Origin: Streptomyces davaonensis JCM 4913 | GTDB taxonomy: Bacteria > Actinomycetota > Actinomycetes > Streptomycetales > Streptomycetaceae | Assembly: GCF_000349325.1 (NCBI RefSeq) | Contig: NC_020504.1 | Location: forward strand, 2,142,053 to 2,206,052 | DNA length: 64,000 nt | Reading direction: 5' to 3' | Part shown: positions 49,520 through 57,801 of the stretch, piece after piece | Layout: every line of letters begins with the position of its first letter | Position numbering within the stretch: position 1 is the stretch's first letter | Program-made: the position numbers and the translations under genes | The notes under the pieces: model-generated | Seen by the model: the letters and a program-made list of their open reading frames with translations, nothing else | Told to the model about the DNA's origin: nothing | Database searches by the model: none

Positions 49520-49765
49520 ATGGGATCCATGGACCCGATCTACAGCGGCATGCCGGCCACCGATCTGGGCACCGAGGGCTGGCACAAGCCCTGGAGCGGC
49601 ACCAACGGCGGCAGCTGCGTCGAGGTGAAGCGACTGCCCGACGGAAGCGTCGCCTTCCGCCAGTCCACGGACCCCGAGGGGCCCGCGCTGGTCTACTCCC
49701 GGGACGAGATGATCGTGTTCCTCGAAGGCGCCAAGGCGGGCCAGGCGGACTTCCTGGTCGCCTGA
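49520..49765 (+). CDS. DUF397 small protein
   Basis: An 81-residue DUF397 protein, shown by HKPWSGTNGGSCVEVKRLPDG (usual W.KSSyS...G.CVEVA) and the end STDPEGPALVYSRDEMIVFLEGAKAGQFD-like pattern (here AGQADF). In Streptomyces these proteins accompany WhiJ-like XRE regulators and modulate their DNA binding. It starts two bases after the XRE stop; the ATG at 49520 is chosen since AAGGAG is eight bases upstream, whereas a GTG at 49514 overlaps that site. Confidence 0.92.
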   Translation: MGSMDPIYSGMPATDLGTEGWHKPWSGTNGGSCVEVKRLPDGSVAFRQSTDPEGPALVYSRDEMIVFLEGAKAGQADFLVA

Positions 49766-49865
49766 GCACCGCACCGCTCCCGCCGCGTACCCCCACTGCG
49801 CCCGGCACACCACTACGCCCGCACTACCGGACAACCCGCGCGCGCCCTCCTGCCGTGCGGGTTCT

Positions 49866-49882
49866 CCGCTCACACTGAGCGG
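49866..49882. repeat. Inverted repeat after the DUF397 gene
   Basis: CCGCTCA-CAC-TGAGCGG is a perfect 7-3-7 inverted repeat, 100 bases after the DUF397 stop and 26 bases before an apparent leader peptide. It may act as terminator or operator. Confidence 0.45.
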
Positions 49883-49907
49883 GTTCCGGTGTCCCGAAGG
49901 AAGTGGA

Positions 49908-49943
49908 ATGCACTCATCGCCTCGCCCCGGCCGCCCGGCATGA
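49908..49943 (+). CDS. Apparent 11-codon leader peptide upstream of the kinase-like gene
   Basis: GAAGGAAG lies four bases before an ATG that opens an 11-codon ORF (MHSSPRPGRPA). Its TGA stop overlaps the ATG of the kinase-like frame as ATGA (49940-49943). The longer frame has no ribosome binding site of its own at that ATG, so re-initiation from this leader would drive its translation. Seen directly in the sequence; function inferred. Confidence 0.45.
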   Translation: MHSSPRPGRPA

Positions 49944-50497
49944 ACCTCCAGGAGGCCCTCACCCGGTGCAGCACTCTCGTCGTCGAGAGTGCCGACGGCG
50001 TCGGCAGGAGCGATCTGATCACCGAGCTGGCCGGACACGGCTTCCGGATCAGATGCGATGCGGACCGCCTGCACCATGTGGACCCGACCCGGCCGTATCG
50101 CGAACTCTTCGCCGAACCAGGCCGGTTGGTGCTCGACGGCAGCATCATCCACGAACTCGTGTACGGGCCACTGCTGCGCGGCGAGTCCCGCGTGTCCTGG
50201 ATCCAGGCGCTCGACTTCGCCGAGTCGGTGGCCGAACGCGACGGGGCCCTCATCCACCTCACCGCGCCCCGGACCCTTCCCCGGGACGCCCCCACGGACT
50301 TCAGACAGGCGACCGACGCCTACGCACGGGTGTTCCGCACACTCTCCCAGCACGTCCCCGTCGTCACTCTCGACGCGGGGAACCCTCGATTACCCATCCC
50401 CCGCGAGCGGCCCGGCAGATCACGAAGTCGCGGGGAACAAACCGAAGTTGACGGTAGGTTAGTGACCGACCGCGTGACGCACGGCAGGAGAATTCCC
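49940..50497 (+). pseudogene. Degenerate P-loop (thymidylate/nucleoside-kinase-like) gene without its own stop
   Basis: From the ATG at 49940 the frame encodes a P-loop NTPase similar in layout to small nucleoside kinases: STLVVESADGVGRSDLITEL, RLVLDGSIIHELVYGPLLRG and LIHLTAPRTLPRD. Two key positions look changed: the Walker A Lys is Arg (GVGRSD in place of GVGKST) and the Arg of a usual LDRS motif is Gly (LDGS). After residue 155 or so the sequence becomes Arg/Gly-rich and noncoding in character, and the frame runs without a stop into the methyltransferase gene, whose own ATG and ribosome binding site lie at 50498. Either a frameshift near the C-rich stretch at 50393-50402 removed the original stop, or a 455-residue fusion protein is made. 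A GTG at 49889 is an alternative start. Confidence 0.5.
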
Positions 50498-51307
50498 ATG
50501 GCAGACGGCCAGCCCTCCCCCGACCAGGAAGCCCTGTCCAAGATCGACACCACGGTGCCGCACTCGGCCCGCATCTGGAACTACTGGATGGGGGGCAAGG
50601 ACAACTACGACGTCGACCGGGAGGCGGGCGACGCCTACCGCGAGATCGCGCCGAACATCGAGACGATGGCCCGCGCCTCCCGGCAGTACCTGATCCGCAC
50701 GGTGTCCTTCGTGGCCGGCGAACTCGGCATCCGCCAGTTCCTGGACATCGGCACCGGTCTGCCGACCTACGACAACACCCACCAGGTCGCCCAGCGGGTG
50801 GCACCCGAGTCACGCATCGTCTACGTCGACAACGACCCCCTGGTACTGCGGCACGCCGAGGCCCTGCTCACCAGCACCGACGAGGGCGTCACCGAGTACA
50901 TCGACGCCGATCTGCACGACCCCGAGAAGATCATCGAGGCGGCACGCCGGTTCCTGGACTTCGACCAGCCGGTCGCCCTGATGCTCATGGGCATCCTCGG
51001 CCACATCCAGGACTACGAGGAGGCCATCTCCATCGTCCGCCGCCTCCAGGCCGTGCTGCCCTCGGGCAGCTACTTCGTCCACTACGACAGCACGGACACC
51101 GACGCGGAACTCAAGCGCGCCCAGCAGGGCTACGACGACACGGGCGCCATCCCGTACGTCCTGCGCAGCCCGCGACAGCTCTCCGCCTATTACGAGGGCC
51201 TGGAGCTGCTGGAGCCGGGCATCGTCTCCTGCCCCCTGTGGCGCCCCGAGCCCGGCACCACGCCCGAGCCCACGGACGTCTACGGCGGCGTGGCCCGCAA
51301 GCCCTGA
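50498..51307 (+). CDS. SAM-dependent methyltransferase (DUF574/Methyltransf_19 type)
   Basis: A 269-residue methyltransferase of the actinobacterial DUF574 family. Hallmarks are the opening IDTTVPHSARIWNYWMGGKDNYDVDREAGD, then FLDIGTGLPT (motif I), IVYVDNDPLVLRHA, TEYIDADLHDP and the MGILGHI block. The family is expanded in Streptomyces and substrates are unknown. The ATG at 50498 has AGGAG seven bases upstream, arguing for separate translation although the frame is open upstream. A TTGACG-like element at 50447 could be its promoter. Convergent with the response-regulator gene. Confidence 0.9.
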   Translation: MADGQPSPDQEALSKIDTTVPHSARIWNYWMGGKDNYDVDREAGDAYREIAPNIETMARASRQYLIRTVSFVAGELGIRQFLDIGTGLPTYDNTHQVAQRVAPESRIVYVDNDPLVLRHAEALLTSTDEGVTEYIDADLHDPEKIIEAARRFLDFDQPVALMLMGILGHIQDYEEAISIVRRLQAVLPSGSYFVHYDSTDTDAELKRAQQGYDDTGAIPYVLRSPRQLSAYYEGLELLEPGIVSCPLWRPEPGTTPEPTDVYGGVARKP

Positions 51308-51319
51308 GCGGGCCGTGGG

Positions 51320-51985
51320 TCAGCTCCCGCCGCGGGCCGTCACCAAACCGGACTCATAGGCGAACACGACCAGTTGGGCGCGGTCCCGGGCGCCCAGCTT
51401 GGTCATCGCGCGGCTGACGTGGGTCTTGGCCGTGAACGGGCTGATGACCATGTGCTCGGCGATCTCCTCGTTGCTGAGCCCGCGTGCGGCCAGCGCGGTC
51501 ACCTCGCGTTCGCGGCGGGTGAGGCCCTCCAGGCCGGGGGCGGTGGCCCGGTCCGGGGGCCGGGCCACGAACTCGCCGATGAGGGTGCGGGTGACGGACG
51601 GGGACAGCAGTGCCTCGCCGCGGGCCACGACCTCGATCGCCTGGAGCAGATCGGCCGGTTCGGTGTCCTTCAGCAGAAAGCCGCTGGCGCCCGCACGCAG
51701 CGCCTCGAAGACGTACTCGTCGTGGCCGTAGTTGGTGAGGATCACCACGCGGACGTCCGAGAGCGCGGGGTCGGCGGCGATCCGGCGGGTGGCCTCGATG
51801 CCCGTCATCACCGGCATCTGGACATCGATCAGCGCGATGTCGGGCGCCTCGGCGCGGACGAGGGCCACCCCGCGCTCCCCGTCGGCCGCCTCGCCGACCA
51901 CCTCGATGCCGTCCTCGGCGTCCAGCAGGGCCCGGAACCCGGCCCGCATCAGCGCCTGGTCGTCGACCAGCGCGACCCTGATCAT
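51320..51985 (-). CDS. NarL/LuxR-family response regulator
   Basis: A 221-residue two-component regulator. The receiver domain (1-120) has the acidic pocket VDDQ, the phospho-acceptor Asp in IDVQMPVMTG near residue 53, the Thr/Ser position in VVILTNYG and the Lys in LLKDTEP. A LuxR helix-turn-helix follows (LTRREREVTALAARGLSNEEIAEHMVISPFTAKTHVSRAMTKL). Its ATG overlaps the sensor-kinase stop as ATGA, so kinase and regulator are coupled. Target genes are not visible. Confidence 0.95.
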   Translation of the reverse strand: MIRVALVDDQALMRAGFRALLDAEDGIEVVGEAADGERGVALVRAEAPDIALIDVQMPVMTGIEATRRIAADPALSDVRVVILTNYGHDEYVFEALRAGASGFLLKDTEPADLLQAIEVVARGEALLSPSVTRTLIGEFVARPPDRATAPGLEGLTRREREVTALAARGLSNEEIAEHMVISPFTAKTHVSRAMTKLGARDRAQLVVFAYESGLVTARGGS

Positions 51986-53115
51986 CTCGCCTCCCCCAGC
52001 GGCACGGGCGCCCGCACCGGCTCCCCCAGCGGCAGTTGGGCCCGTACCGAGAATCCGCCCTCCTCGCGCGGGCCCGCGCGCAGGGTGCCGCCCAGCGCCG
52101 TGACCCGCTCCCGCATGCCGGTGAGGCCGATGCCGGGCACGGGCGGGCGGTCCGGGACGGCGATTCCGTCGTCCTCCACCCGTATCTCCAGGTCCTCGGG
52201 ACCATAGGCGAGTTCGACACGGACCGTCGCCTGCCCCGCGTGGCGTGCCGCGTTGGTGAGCGCCTCCTGGACGATGCGGTACGCGGCCCGGTCCACGGTC
52301 GCCGGCAGGGGGCGCTCGGTGCCGGTGACCGCCAGCTCGGCCGCCAGACCCGCCGCCCGCGCCCGCTCCACCAGCAGCGCCGGGGTTCCGGAGGGCTCGT
52401 CGGTGCGCAGCACGTCCAGGGTCGCCCGCAGTTCACGCATCGCCTCCCCGCTCGCCTCCTGGATGGCGAGCAGCGCGGGCGGCACCTCCTCGCCCCGCTT
52501 GCGGGCGAGGTGCACGGCGACTCCGGCCTGGAGCTTGACGATGGAGATGCTGTGGGTGAGCGAGTCGTGCAACTCCCGGGCGATGCGCAGGCGTTCCTCC
52601 CCGGCGCGGCGCAGGGCGGCCTCCTCCCGGGTGCGCTCGGCCTCCAGGGCGCGCTGTTCGGTCTGGCGCAGATACGCCTGCCAGTTGCGGTCGGCGAGCC
52701 CGGTGATCACCGCGCACAGGAACCAGCCCGCGAGCAGCGCGGACTTCTCCAGCACGTCCTGGGTGCCGGGCCCGGTCGCCACGTACGCCGCCAGGAACAG
52801 CCCGCCGCCCGCCGCGGCGAGCGCCCGGTGCCCGACCCGGGAAGCGGTGTGCACGGCGCCGATGACGGGCAGGGCGGCCAGGGTCCCCGGCTCGGCGTGC
52901 AGGACGTACGCTGCCCCGCTGACGGTCGCCACGGCCAGAACGGCCCGCGGTGCCGCCCGGTAGAACCCCAGCGCCGCGCAGCCCACGACCATGAGCACGT
53001 AGTCGACCGGCGCCGTGTCCCGGTCGAAGGCGGCGGAGGTCACCACGAGGGCGCCGACCACGACCGCCAGGGCCGCGTCGGCGAGGTGCCTGCGTGTCAC
53101 CGTGATCCCGCTCAT
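51982..53115 (-). CDS. Sensor histidine kinase (NarL-partner type)
   Basis: A 377-residue membrane kinase. The N-terminal part has about five hydrophobic helices (residues about 10-145) without a clear external domain, then a short coiled coil, the HisKA_3 phospho-acceptor ERLRIARELHDSLTHSISIVKLQAG, and a HATPase_c domain with the N-box IVQEALTNAARHAG and G1 DDGIAVPDR; the G2 region is GIGLTGMRERVTALGG. The ATG at 53115 has TACTGT exactly at -12 to -7 and no ribosome binding site, so it is probably leaderless. Coupled to the response regulator. Confidence 0.94.
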   Translation of the reverse strand: MSGITVTRRHLADAALAVVVGALVVTSAAFDRDTAPVDYVLMVVGCAALGFYRAAPRAVLAVATVSGAAYVLHAEPGTLAALPVIGAVHTASRVGHRALAAAGGGLFLAAYVATGPGTQDVLEKSALLAGWFLCAVITGLADRNWQAYLRQTEQRALEAERTREEAALRRAGEERLRIARELHDSLTHSISIVKLQAGVAVHLARKRGEEVPPALLAIQEASGEAMRELRATLDVLRTDEPSGTPALLVERARAAGLAAELAVTGTERPLPATVDRAAYRIVQEALTNAARHAGQATVRVELAYGPEDLEIRVEDDGIAVPDRPPVPGIGLTGMRERVTALGGTLRAGPREEGGFSVRAQLPLGEPVRAPVPLGEAR

Positions 53116-53121
53116 GACCGC

Positions 53122-53127
53122 ACAGTA
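53122..53127 (-). promoter_or_regulatory. Leaderless -10 of the histidine kinase gene
   Basis: On the minus strand TACTGT lies at -12 to -7 of the kinase ATG, with no ribosome binding site between. Confidence 0.5.
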
Positions 53128-53282
53128 GACGCATCCGCCGACACCCGCGTCAGACCTGTGGACAACTCCCGGACTACTCCCGCCGCAGTACTCCCCGACT
53201 CGGCACGGCCCGTCCGGCGCAGCCGCAACTCCCTTCGGCCGTACGACGACCGGGCCCCCTCCCCCGGCGCAGTCTGCTTCCC

Positions 53283-54284
53283 ATGACCACACCCTTCCGT
53301 TACACCAAGCCCCAGCCGCCCAAGGCGGCCACCGGACGCGTCGCCGAGGTCTACGAGCAGCTCTCCCGTGACTTCGGCATCGACGAGCCGGTCACCTTCG
53401 TGGTGCTCTCCTCGGCGCCGGAACTGCTCACCGCCACCTGGGCGTTGATGCGCGAGTCGCTGATCGCGGGACCAGGCAGCCGGACCGGCAAGGAGATCGC
53501 GGCGTTCGGGGTGTCGCAGGCCAACCAGTGCCCGTTCTGCGTGACCGCCCACACCGTGCTGCTGCACGCCACCGGCGACCACGCCCTCGCCGAACGTCTC
53601 GCGCGGGGCGAGCGCCCGGAGAACGAGGAGCACGCGCGCGTACTGGAGTGGGGCAAGCGGACCCGCGTCCCGAGCCCGGCGTCGAAGCCGTACCCCTTCC
53701 CGCAGGACCACGCCCCCGGGTACCTCGGCACCGCGCTGTCGTTCCACTTCATCAACCGGATCGTGTCGGCCCTGCTGACCGAGAAGATGCTGCCCGGCAA
53801 CGCCGAGCGCCTCCGCGTGGTGCGCAGTCTCGCGGGCCGTACGCTCTCCCGGACCGTGCGCCGCCCGGCCCTGCCCGGCGACGCGCTGGCGCTGCTGGAC
53901 CGCACCGACCCCGGCGAGGCCCCCGCGTGGGCGGGCGACACCGCCGTGGGCCCGGCGTACGCGGCGCTGCTCAAGTCGGCCATGGCGGGCGCCGATCTGC
54001 TCGACGCGGACGACCAGGAACTCGTCCTGGAGACGATGTGGCAGTGGGACGGGCGGCACCCGGGGCTCGCTCTGGAGGGCATCCCGGACCGGCGCGAGCG
54101 GCCGGGGGCGCGGCTGGCCCTGCTGGCCGCGCTGGCGCCGTACCGGATCACCGACGAGGACGTGGCGGCCTGGCGGCGGCCGGAGCACACCGACCACTGT
54201 CTGGTGCACCTCGTGGCCTACGGCGCCTTCACCGCCGTCGACCGGATCGAGTCCGCGCTGAGCCGGTCGACCGCGCGGACATAA
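53283..54284 (+). CDS. Carboxymuconolactone decarboxylase/AhpD-like protein
   Basis: A 333-residue protein with an AhpD-like core: KEIAAFGVSQANQCPFCVTAHTVLLHATGD contains the C-x2-C-x3-H redox/proton-relay motif of the CMD/AhpD family (residues about 80-95). The second half is a separate helical region with no motif I can name. At 333 residues it is roughly twice the usual single-domain AhpD. It may reduce peroxides or alkylhydroperoxide enzymes, but that is family knowledge only. It is divergent from the sensor kinase gene, and CAGTCT near -13 could be its leaderless -10. Confidence 0.82.
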   Translation: MTTPFRYTKPQPPKAATGRVAEVYEQLSRDFGIDEPVTFVVLSSAPELLTATWALMRESLIAGPGSRTGKEIAAFGVSQANQCPFCVTAHTVLLHATGDHALAERLARGERPENEEHARVLEWGKRTRVPSPASKPYPFPQDHAPGYLGTALSFHFINRIVSALLTEKMLPGNAERLRVVRSLAGRTLSRTVRRPALPGDALALLDRTDPGEAPAWAGDTAVGPAYAALLKSAMAGADLLDADDQELVLETMWQWDGRHPGLALEGIPDRRERPGARLALLAALAPYRITDEDVAAWRRPEHTDHCLVHLVAYGAFTAVDRIESALSRSTART

Positions 54285-54431
54285 TCGGGCATTCGCCGCA
54301 CGAACGGTTGGCCTCCGTCACCGCGCGCGCACGGAGCGAGTTGACACTTCCGCCTCACAGGCAGTCGTGCAACACTGCCGTCCCGTCCGCAGTGTGGACT
54401 CCTCCGCACCGTCCCCCACGAAAAGTGCGCC
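54285..54431 (+). promoter_or_regulatory. Upstream region of the DUF3558-like gene with TTGACA and an inverted repeat
   Basis: TTGACA (54341-54346) is a consensus -35 element but no good -10 lies at 16-19 bases. ACACTGC (54372-54378) and GCAGTGT (54389-54395) form a perfect 7-bp inverted repeat with a 10-base spacer, a possible operator. Confidence 0.35.
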
Positions 54432-55106
54432 GTGCGCCCCCTTTCACTGCCACTCGCCCTGACCGCCCGCCTGTCCCCCGTCGTGGTGCTCGCCGCGGCG
54501 GGCTGGGCGCTGACGTCCGGCCCGTTCGCCCCGGCGCCGGCCGCCGACCCCCAGGCACAGGCACAGGAGAAGACGGAGAGTCAGTCCGAATCCGCGCCCT
54601 CCACCTCGGCCGCGTCGAAGACGTACACCGGCGCTCCCGCGCCCTGCGACAGCGTCGCCTCCAAGACGGTCACCTCACTCGTCCCGGGCGCCAAGACCGC
54701 GGGCAAGGAGATCCCGTCGACCGACACCAAGCTGCGCCGCACCTGCTCCTGGAACGCGCTCAAGGGGTACGAGTACCGCTGGCTCGACGTCTCCTTCGAG
54801 ATCAAGGAGTCGGACGAATCGGCACAGAACGCATACGAGCAGCGCATCAAGGACAAGAGCGGCGGAGGGGATGTTCCGGGCCTCGGTGACGTCGGCTATT
54901 CGGTGGTGAATCTGACCACCGAGGACAAGCAGGAGACCCGCGAGGGCGTCGTGCTGGTCCGGGCGTCCAACGCGTTGGTCGTCGTCACGTACAACGGCAG
55001 CGACTTCGAGTCCAAGGGCGCGCCCAGCTCGGACGAGATCAACAAGGGCGCCATCAAGGCCGCCAAGGACGCGGTGGCGGCGCTGGAGGGCGGCCAGAAG
55101 GGCTGA
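54432..55106 (+). CDS. Secreted DUF3558-like protein
   Basis: A 224-residue exported protein. The N-terminus is a signal peptide (LPLALTARLSPVVVLAAAGWAL), with no lipobox cysteine, followed by a Gln/Ser/Thr-rich disordered stretch and a domain starting APCDSVASKTVTSLVPGAK with a later RRTCSWNA, the two-cysteine pattern of DUF3558 proteins. The start is a GTG with only weak upstream complementarity. Function unknown. It is convergent with the NCS1 transporter gene and may belong to the envelope. Confidence 0.72.
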   Translation: MRPLSLPLALTARLSPVVVLAAAGWALTSGPFAPAPAADPQAQAQEKTESQSESAPSTSAASKTYTGAPAPCDSVASKTVTSLVPGAKTAGKEIPSTDTKLRRTCSWNALKGYEYRWLDVSFEIKESDESAQNAYEQRIKDKSGGGDVPGLGDVGYSVVNLTTEDKQETREGVVLVRASNALVVVTYNGSDFESKGAPSSDEINKGAIKAAKDAVAALEGGQKG

Positions 55107-55125
55107 CCGTCCTCCAGCGCCTCTG

Positions 55126-56643
55126 TCACTCCCGCCGGCCGCGCGCCAGCATCAGCACGAGGTAGAGCACCATCGAGGTGCCGAGGCCCACCGCCCAGCC
55201 GTAGTCCGCGAGCGAGGACAGGGCCGGGACGGGGGTGCCGTCGATCAGCGGATCGAAGTTCGCGCCGCCGATGGCCAGCACGCCACCGGCGAGGAAGGCC
55301 ACGACCGCCCGCCAGTTCCAGCCGCCCTCGTACCAGTAGCGCCCGCCGGTGCGGTACAGGTCGGTGAGGTCGAGGCGGCCCCGGCGCAGGATCCAGTAGT
55401 CGGCGATGAGGATGCCGGCGACCGTGCCGAGCAGACCGCCCACCAGGCCGAGCCAGGTGAAGATGTAGCCCTGCGGGTCGGAGTACAGCTTCCACGGGAA
55501 GATCAGCACGCCGAGCACACAGGTGGCGAGGGCGCCGGTGCGGAAACTGATCTTCCGGGGCGCGATGTTGGAGAAGTCGAAGGCGGGCGAGACCAGGTTG
55601 GCGGCGATGTTCACCGACAGGGTCGCCACCAGCACGGTCACCAGGGCGAAGAGCAGCCCGACCACGTTGTCGGTCTTGGCGGCGAGCTGCACCGGGTCCC
55701 AGATCGGCTCGCCGTAGACGGCCGCCGAGCCGGAGGTGACCATCACGGACAGGAACGCGAACAACGTCATCGTCGTGGGCAGTCCAAGAGCCTGCCCCCA
55801 GGTCTGGGCCTTCTGGCTCTTCCCGTACCGGGTGAAGTCCGGGATGTTCAGCGACAGGGTGGACCAGAAGCCGATCATGCCCATGAGGGACGGCCAGAAC
55901 AGCTTCCAGAAGTCTCCGCCCCAGCCCAGCTTGGACGGCTGGTCCAGCAGCGGGCCGAAGCCACCGGCCTTGTCGCTCATCCACCACAGCATCACGAAGG
56001 CGCCGACGAGCACGAACGGAGCGGCCCAGTTCTCGAACCGGCGGATGGTCTCCATGCCCCGGTAGATGATCGCGACCTGGATCGCCCAGAAGATCGCGAA
56101 CGACAGCCACATGGTCCAGGCGTAGCCACCGATCTTCCCGGCGTCCGCCCAGCCGTCGCCGATGAGCTTCCCGGCCAGGAAGAAGATCGCCTCGCCGCCG
56201 ATCCAGGTCTGGATCCCGAACCAGCCGCACGCCACCAACGCCCGTACGACGGCGGGCAGGTTGGCGCCGCGGATGCCGAAGGAGGCGCGCGCGAACACCG
56301 GGAACGGGATGCCGTACTTGGGCCCCGCGTGCCCGGTGAGCAGCATCGGCACCAGCACGATGACATTGGCCAGCGCGATGGTGAGCACGGCCTGCTTCCA
56401 GTCCATGCCGACGGCGATCAGACCCGAAGCGAGGGTCCAGGAAGCCGTGTTGTGGGCCATGCCGACCCAGAGCGCGGAAAAGTTGTAGGTGGTCCAGGTC
56501 CGCTTCTCCACCGGGACCGGGAGCAGGTCGTCGTTGGCGTACGGACCGATGGGCGGCGGGGACCCCGGGGCGAGCTCCACCCGGCCGTCGGCGAGGGTGA
56601 CTTGGGAGGACGGCGGTATCGCCGTGGGAGCGGTGTCGGTCAT
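55126..56643 (-). CDS. NCS1-family nucleobase/hydantoin:cation symporter
   Basis: A 505-residue permease with 12 transmembrane segments of the NCS1 (LeuT-fold) family. Markers are TYNFSALWVGMAHNTASWTLASGL, GIPFPVFARASFGIRGANLPAVVRALVACGWFGIQTWIGGEA and SLNIPDFTRYGKSQ, as in Mhp1, PucI and FurD-like proteins. Last gene of a minus-strand catabolic cluster that includes dihydropyrimidinase and two beta-ureidopropionases, so uracil, a hydantoin or allantoin are likely cargo; uracil fits the pathway best. The ATG at 56643 is used. Confidence 0.92.
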   Translation of the reverse strand: MTDTAPTAIPPSSQVTLADGRVELAPGSPPPIGPYANDDLLPVPVEKRTWTTYNFSALWVGMAHNTASWTLASGLIAVGMDWKQAVLTIALANVIVLVPMLLTGHAGPKYGIPFPVFARASFGIRGANLPAVVRALVACGWFGIQTWIGGEAIFFLAGKLIGDGWADAGKIGGYAWTMWLSFAIFWAIQVAIIYRGMETIRRFENWAAPFVLVGAFVMLWWMSDKAGGFGPLLDQPSKLGWGGDFWKLFWPSLMGMIGFWSTLSLNIPDFTRYGKSQKAQTWGQALGLPTTMTLFAFLSVMVTSGSAAVYGEPIWDPVQLAAKTDNVVGLLFALVTVLVATLSVNIAANLVSPAFDFSNIAPRKISFRTGALATCVLGVLIFPWKLYSDPQGYIFTWLGLVGGLLGTVAGILIADYWILRRGRLDLTDLYRTGGRYWYEGGWNWRAVVAFLAGGVLAIGGANFDPLIDGTPVPALSSLADYGWAVGLGTSMVLYLVLMLARGRRE

Positions 56644-56770
56644 GGGCAGGCCAATCAGGGACGGTGGGACGGGAGAGGCCGTGCGGGTGGCGACATGGGG
56701 GGGTGCGCTGAGGGAAGCGTCCTGGCCCCCTTCCCGGGACGGCGGGAAGGGGGAGCTGTGGGAGGGGGGT

Positions 56771-57790
56771 TCAGCCGTTGAGCGCGGGGATGACCTGCGC
56801 CCCGTACGCGTCGATGACGGCTTCCTGGGCGTCGTGCATGTCGTAGACGGCGAACTGGTCGACGCCCAGCTCACGCAGTGCGGTCAGCTTCTCGATGTGC
56901 TTCTCGACCGGTCCGATGACACAGAACCGGTCGACGATCTCGTCGGGTACGAAGGCGGTGTCGGGGTTGTCGGCGCGGCCGTGGTGGGAGTAGTCGTAGC
57001 CCTCGCGGGCCTTGATGTAGTCGGTGAGTTCCTCGGGTACGGCGGCGGAGTGCTCGCCGTACTTGGACACCAGGTCGGCCACATGGTTGCCGACCATCCC
57101 GCCGAACCAGCGGCACTGCTCCCGCGCGTGGGCGAGCGCCTCCGGCGAGTCATCCTCGGTGACGTACGCCGGGGAGGCGACGCAGATCTTCACCTCGGAC
57201 GGGTCCCGTCCGGCCGCGACCGCCGCGTCCTTGACCGCCTTGACCATGTATTCGGTGAGGTAGAGGTCGGAGAGCTGGAGGATGAAGCCGTCCGCCTCCT
57301 CGCCGGTCATCTTCAGCGCCTTCGGCCCGTACGCGGCCATCCAGACCGGGAGTTCGGCGCCCTCCTTGATCCACGGGAAGTGGACGACCGTGCCGCCGAG
57401 GTCGGCCTCGTCGCCGCGGGCGAGGGCGCGGATGACCTTCATGGCCTCGCTGATCCGGGCGAGGGTGTTGGGCTTGCGCCCGGCCACCCGCATCGCGGAG
57501 TCGCCGCGGCCGATCCCGCAGATCGTGCGGTTGCCGAACATGTCGTTGAGGGTGGCGAAGGTGGAGGCGGTGACCTCCCAGGTACGGGTGCCCGGGTTGG
57601 TGACCATGGGGCCGACCGTCAACTTCGTGGTGTGGGAGAGGATCTGACTGTAGATCACGAACGGTTCCTGCCACAGCACGGCCGAGTCGAAGGTCCAGCC
57701 GTGCGTGAAGCCGTTGCGCTCGGCCCGCTGCATCAGCTCGATGACCTTCGAGGCCGGCGGGTCGGCCTGGAGGACGAGTCCGAAGTCCAT
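56771..57790 (-). CDS. LLM-class F420-dependent oxidoreductase (TIGR03842 type)
   Basis: A 339-residue luciferase-like (beta/alpha)8 protein. The start MDFGLVLQADPPASKVIELMQRAERNGFTHGW, the TVGPMVTNPGTRTWEV strand and the GIGRGDSAMRVAGRKP nucleotide-phosphate loop are typical of F420-dependent members. I recall this family (TIGR03842) sitting next to hydantoinase genes in actinobacteria; its reaction there is not established. The ATG at 57790 is taken, AGGAG eight bases upstream; a GTG three codons earlier overlaps that site. It begins 11 bases after the dihydropyrimidinase stop. Confidence 0.88.
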   Translation of the reverse strand: MDFGLVLQADPPASKVIELMQRAERNGFTHGWTFDSAVLWQEPFVIYSQILSHTTKLTVGPMVTNPGTRTWEVTASTFATLNDMFGNRTICGIGRGDSAMRVAGRKPNTLARISEAMKVIRALARGDEADLGGTVVHFPWIKEGAELPVWMAAYGPKALKMTGEEADGFILQLSDLYLTEYMVKAVKDAAVAAGRDPSEVKICVASPAYVTEDDSPEALAHAREQCRWFGGMVGNHVADLVSKYGEHSAAVPEELTDYIKAREGYDYSHHGRADNPDTAFVPDEIVDRFCVIGPVEKHIEKLTALRELGVDQFAVYDMHDAQEAVIDAYGAQVIPALNG

Positions 57791-57801
57791 GTGCGCCACT
57801 C

